Below the pieces are notes generated by a model. It made no database searches and was not told the DNA's origin. It worked only from the letters and a program-made list of their open reading frames with translations. Made by a program: the position numbers and the translations under genes. 6,026 bases of DNA, from assembly GCA_043777895.1 (NCBI GenBank), contig JAYWHD010000147.1, positions 1-6,026 of the forward strand, in the 5' to 3' direction. Source of the stretch: JBDLSY01 sp043777895 (GTDB lineage Bacteria; Pseudomonadota; Gammaproteobacteria; Burkholderiales; Burkholderiaceae_C). Below are positions 4,651-6,026 of this stretch, piece by piece. Within the stretch, counting starts at the first letter, position 1; the number at the start of each line of letters is the position of its first letter.

Positions 4651-6026
4651 ATGAATCAATTACAACGCGAGAGTATGGAATATGATGTAGTCATTGTAGG
4701 CGGTGGTCCTGCTGGCTTATCAGCAGCGATTCATTTAAAACAGTTATCTACTCAATCAGGTAAAGATATTAGTGTGTGTGTATTAGAAAAAGGCAGTGAA
4801 GTAGGTGCACATATATTGAGCGGTGCAGTGATGGACACGCGGGCTTTGACTGAATTAATACCTGACTGGAAGGCTATGGGTATGCCTTTAAATCAAAGCG
4901 TAGTCCGTGATGAAGTACTGTTATTAACCGCACGAGACAGTTATAAAGTACCTGATTTTTTAGTACCAGATAATTTTCATAATGCAGAGTGTTATGTAGT
5001 GAGTTTAGGTGCAGTAACCCAATGGTTAGCTAAACACGCTGAAAGTATAGGCGTAGATTTATTTGCTGGATTTCCTGCAACTGAAGTTTTATATACCGAT
5101 ACCGGTGCAGTCAAAGGTGTGGCTACAGGCAATATGGGTGTAAGCCGTACAGGCGAACCCACGGCACAGTTTGCTTTAGGTATGGAGTTATATGGTAAAT
5201 ATACCGTATTTGCTGAAGGTTCACGGGGGCATTTAGGTAAACAATTAATCCAACGGTTTGACTTAGACGCGGGTAAAGACCCACAAAGTTATGCTTTAGG
5301 CATTAAAGAAGTATGGGAAGTGCCCGCTAGTCAAGCACAGCCTGGTTTAGTTGTTCATACTGCTGGCTGGCCTATGAATCAAGAGACCTATGGCGGTGGA
5401 TTTTTATATCACTTAGAAGACAACAAAGTGGCTTTGGGCTTTGTTGTGGGATTAAATTATACCAATCCGTGGTTATCTCCTTTTGAAGAAATGCAACGTT
5501 GGAAAACACACCCCAGTATTCGTAAGCATCTTGAAGGAGGTAAGCGGCTTAGTTACGGGGCAAGAAGTATTACTACAGGGGGTTTGTTAAGTTTACCGAA
5601 AACTATTTTCCCTGGAGGGGCTTTAATAGGGTGTGATGCAGGGTATTTGAATGCTGCCCGTATTAAAGGTAGCCATGCTGCTATCAAAACAGGTATGTTA
5701 GTGGCACAGGCGGCTTTTGACGCAATTGTTTTAGGCCGTACTCATGATGAATTAACCGCTTATCCCGAGGCTTTTCAAAGCAGTTGGTTGTATACCGAAT
5801 TACAACAATCACGCAATTGGAAGCAGTGGTTTAACTATGGGTCAGTCGCGGGTGCTTTGATGACAGGTATTGAGTTTTGGTTGTTGCCCCGTTTAGGGAT
5901 TCAATCGCCGCCTTGGACTAAACACCGCCATAAAGCCGATCATTTGTATACTAAACCAGCAGATCATTGTACTAAAATTACGTATCCTAAACCCGATGGA
6001 GTCATTAGTTTTGATAAATTATCCAG
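4651..6026 (+). CDS. Electron transfer flavoprotein:ubiquinone oxidoreductase (cut by the right window edge)
   Basis: ETF-QO takes electrons from reduced electron transfer flavoprotein, fed by acyl-CoA and related dehydrogenases, and passes them to ubiquinone at the inner membrane. The frame is open from the ATG at 4651 to the window end, giving 458 residues of an expected 540-560. The N-terminal FAD motif is VVIVGGGPAGL (13-23), with Glu46 at the end of the second strand. GAHILSGAV (52-60) and GCDAGYLNAARIKGSHAA (from 327) are hallmarks of this family. Residues about 391-416 (KQWFNYG to the LLPRLGI region) are hydrophobic and may be part of the membrane/quinone-facing surface. YPKPDG at 445-450 precedes the C-terminal ferredoxin-like part, so the 4Fe-4S cysteines lie outside the window. 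ATG 4651 was chosen over Met9 because the residues before MEYDVVIVG match the usual extension. No Shine-Dalgarno is seen. It follows aroQ by 15 bp. The bacterial gene has no single agreed symbol. Confidence 0.96.
   Translation, partial: MNQLQRESMEYDVVIVGGGPAGLSAAIHLKQLSTQSGKDISVCVLEKGSEVGAHILSGAVMDTRALTELIPDWKAMGMPLNQSVVRDEVLLLTARDSYKVPDFLVPDNFHNAECYVVSLGAVTQWLAKHAESIGVDLFAGFPATEVLYTDTGAVKGVATGNMGVSRTGEPTAQFALGMELYGKYTVFAEGSRGHLGKQLIQRFDLDAGKDPQSYALGIKEVWEVPASQAQPGLVVHTAGWPMNQETYGGGFLYHLEDNKVALGFVVGLNYTNPWLSPFEEMQRWKTHPSIRKHLEGGKRLSYGARSITTGGLLSLPKTIFPGGALIGCDAGYLNAARIKGSHAAIKTGMLVAQAAFDAIVLGRTHDELTAYPEAFQSSWLYTELQQSRNWKQWFNYGSVAGALMTGIEFWLLPRLGIQSPPWTKHRHKADHLYTKPADHCTKITYPKPDGVISFDKLS

Overview
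This looks like an ordinary chromosomal housekeeping region from a fairly AT-rich, aerobic proteobacterium, most likely a gammaproteobacterium. The evidence is the proteins: AlaA closely resembles the E. coli enzyme as I remember it, ThrC is of the proteobacterial type, and there is a bacterial ETF:ubiquinone oxidoreductase. The very AT-rich, repeat-filled gaps would fit a low-GC sulfur-oxidiser of the Thiotrichales/Beggiatoa kind. That is a weak inference, because no marker gene is present.

Left half (1-3427, all on the minus strand, read right to left): alaA (alanine transaminase), hom (homoserine dehydrogenase with a C-terminal ACT domain), then thrC (threonine synthase, cut by the left window edge). 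Hom and ThrC supply two steps of threonine synthesis from aspartate semialdehyde. AlaA links pyruvate/alanine and glutamate/2-oxoglutarate. The genes are co-oriented, but the gaps of 128 and 256 bp leave it open whether they form one transcript.

Middle (3428-3661): a 234-bp divergent promoter region with direct repeats, a perfect 9-bp-arm inverted repeat and weak sigma70-like promoter candidates in both directions.

Right half (3662-6026, plus strand): a 122-aa Mth938-like (DUF498) protein, a 161-bp gap of AT-rich repeats, aroQ (type II 3-dehydroquinate dehydratase, shikimate pathway), and 15 bp later a gene for electron transfer flavoprotein:ubiquinone oxidoreductase. The last is open to the right window edge and lacks its C-terminal iron-sulfur part within the window.

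I see no tRNA, rRNA, CRISPR array, insertion sequence, phage gene or defence system, and no convincing new biological system. The unusual features lie outside the genes. Every gap longer than 100 bp carries short tandem or direct repeats, each with a different unit (8, 9, 11, 13, 15 or 18 bp). Several repeats run across stop codons or into a start codon. None of the six start codons has a recognisable Shine-Dalgarno sequence.
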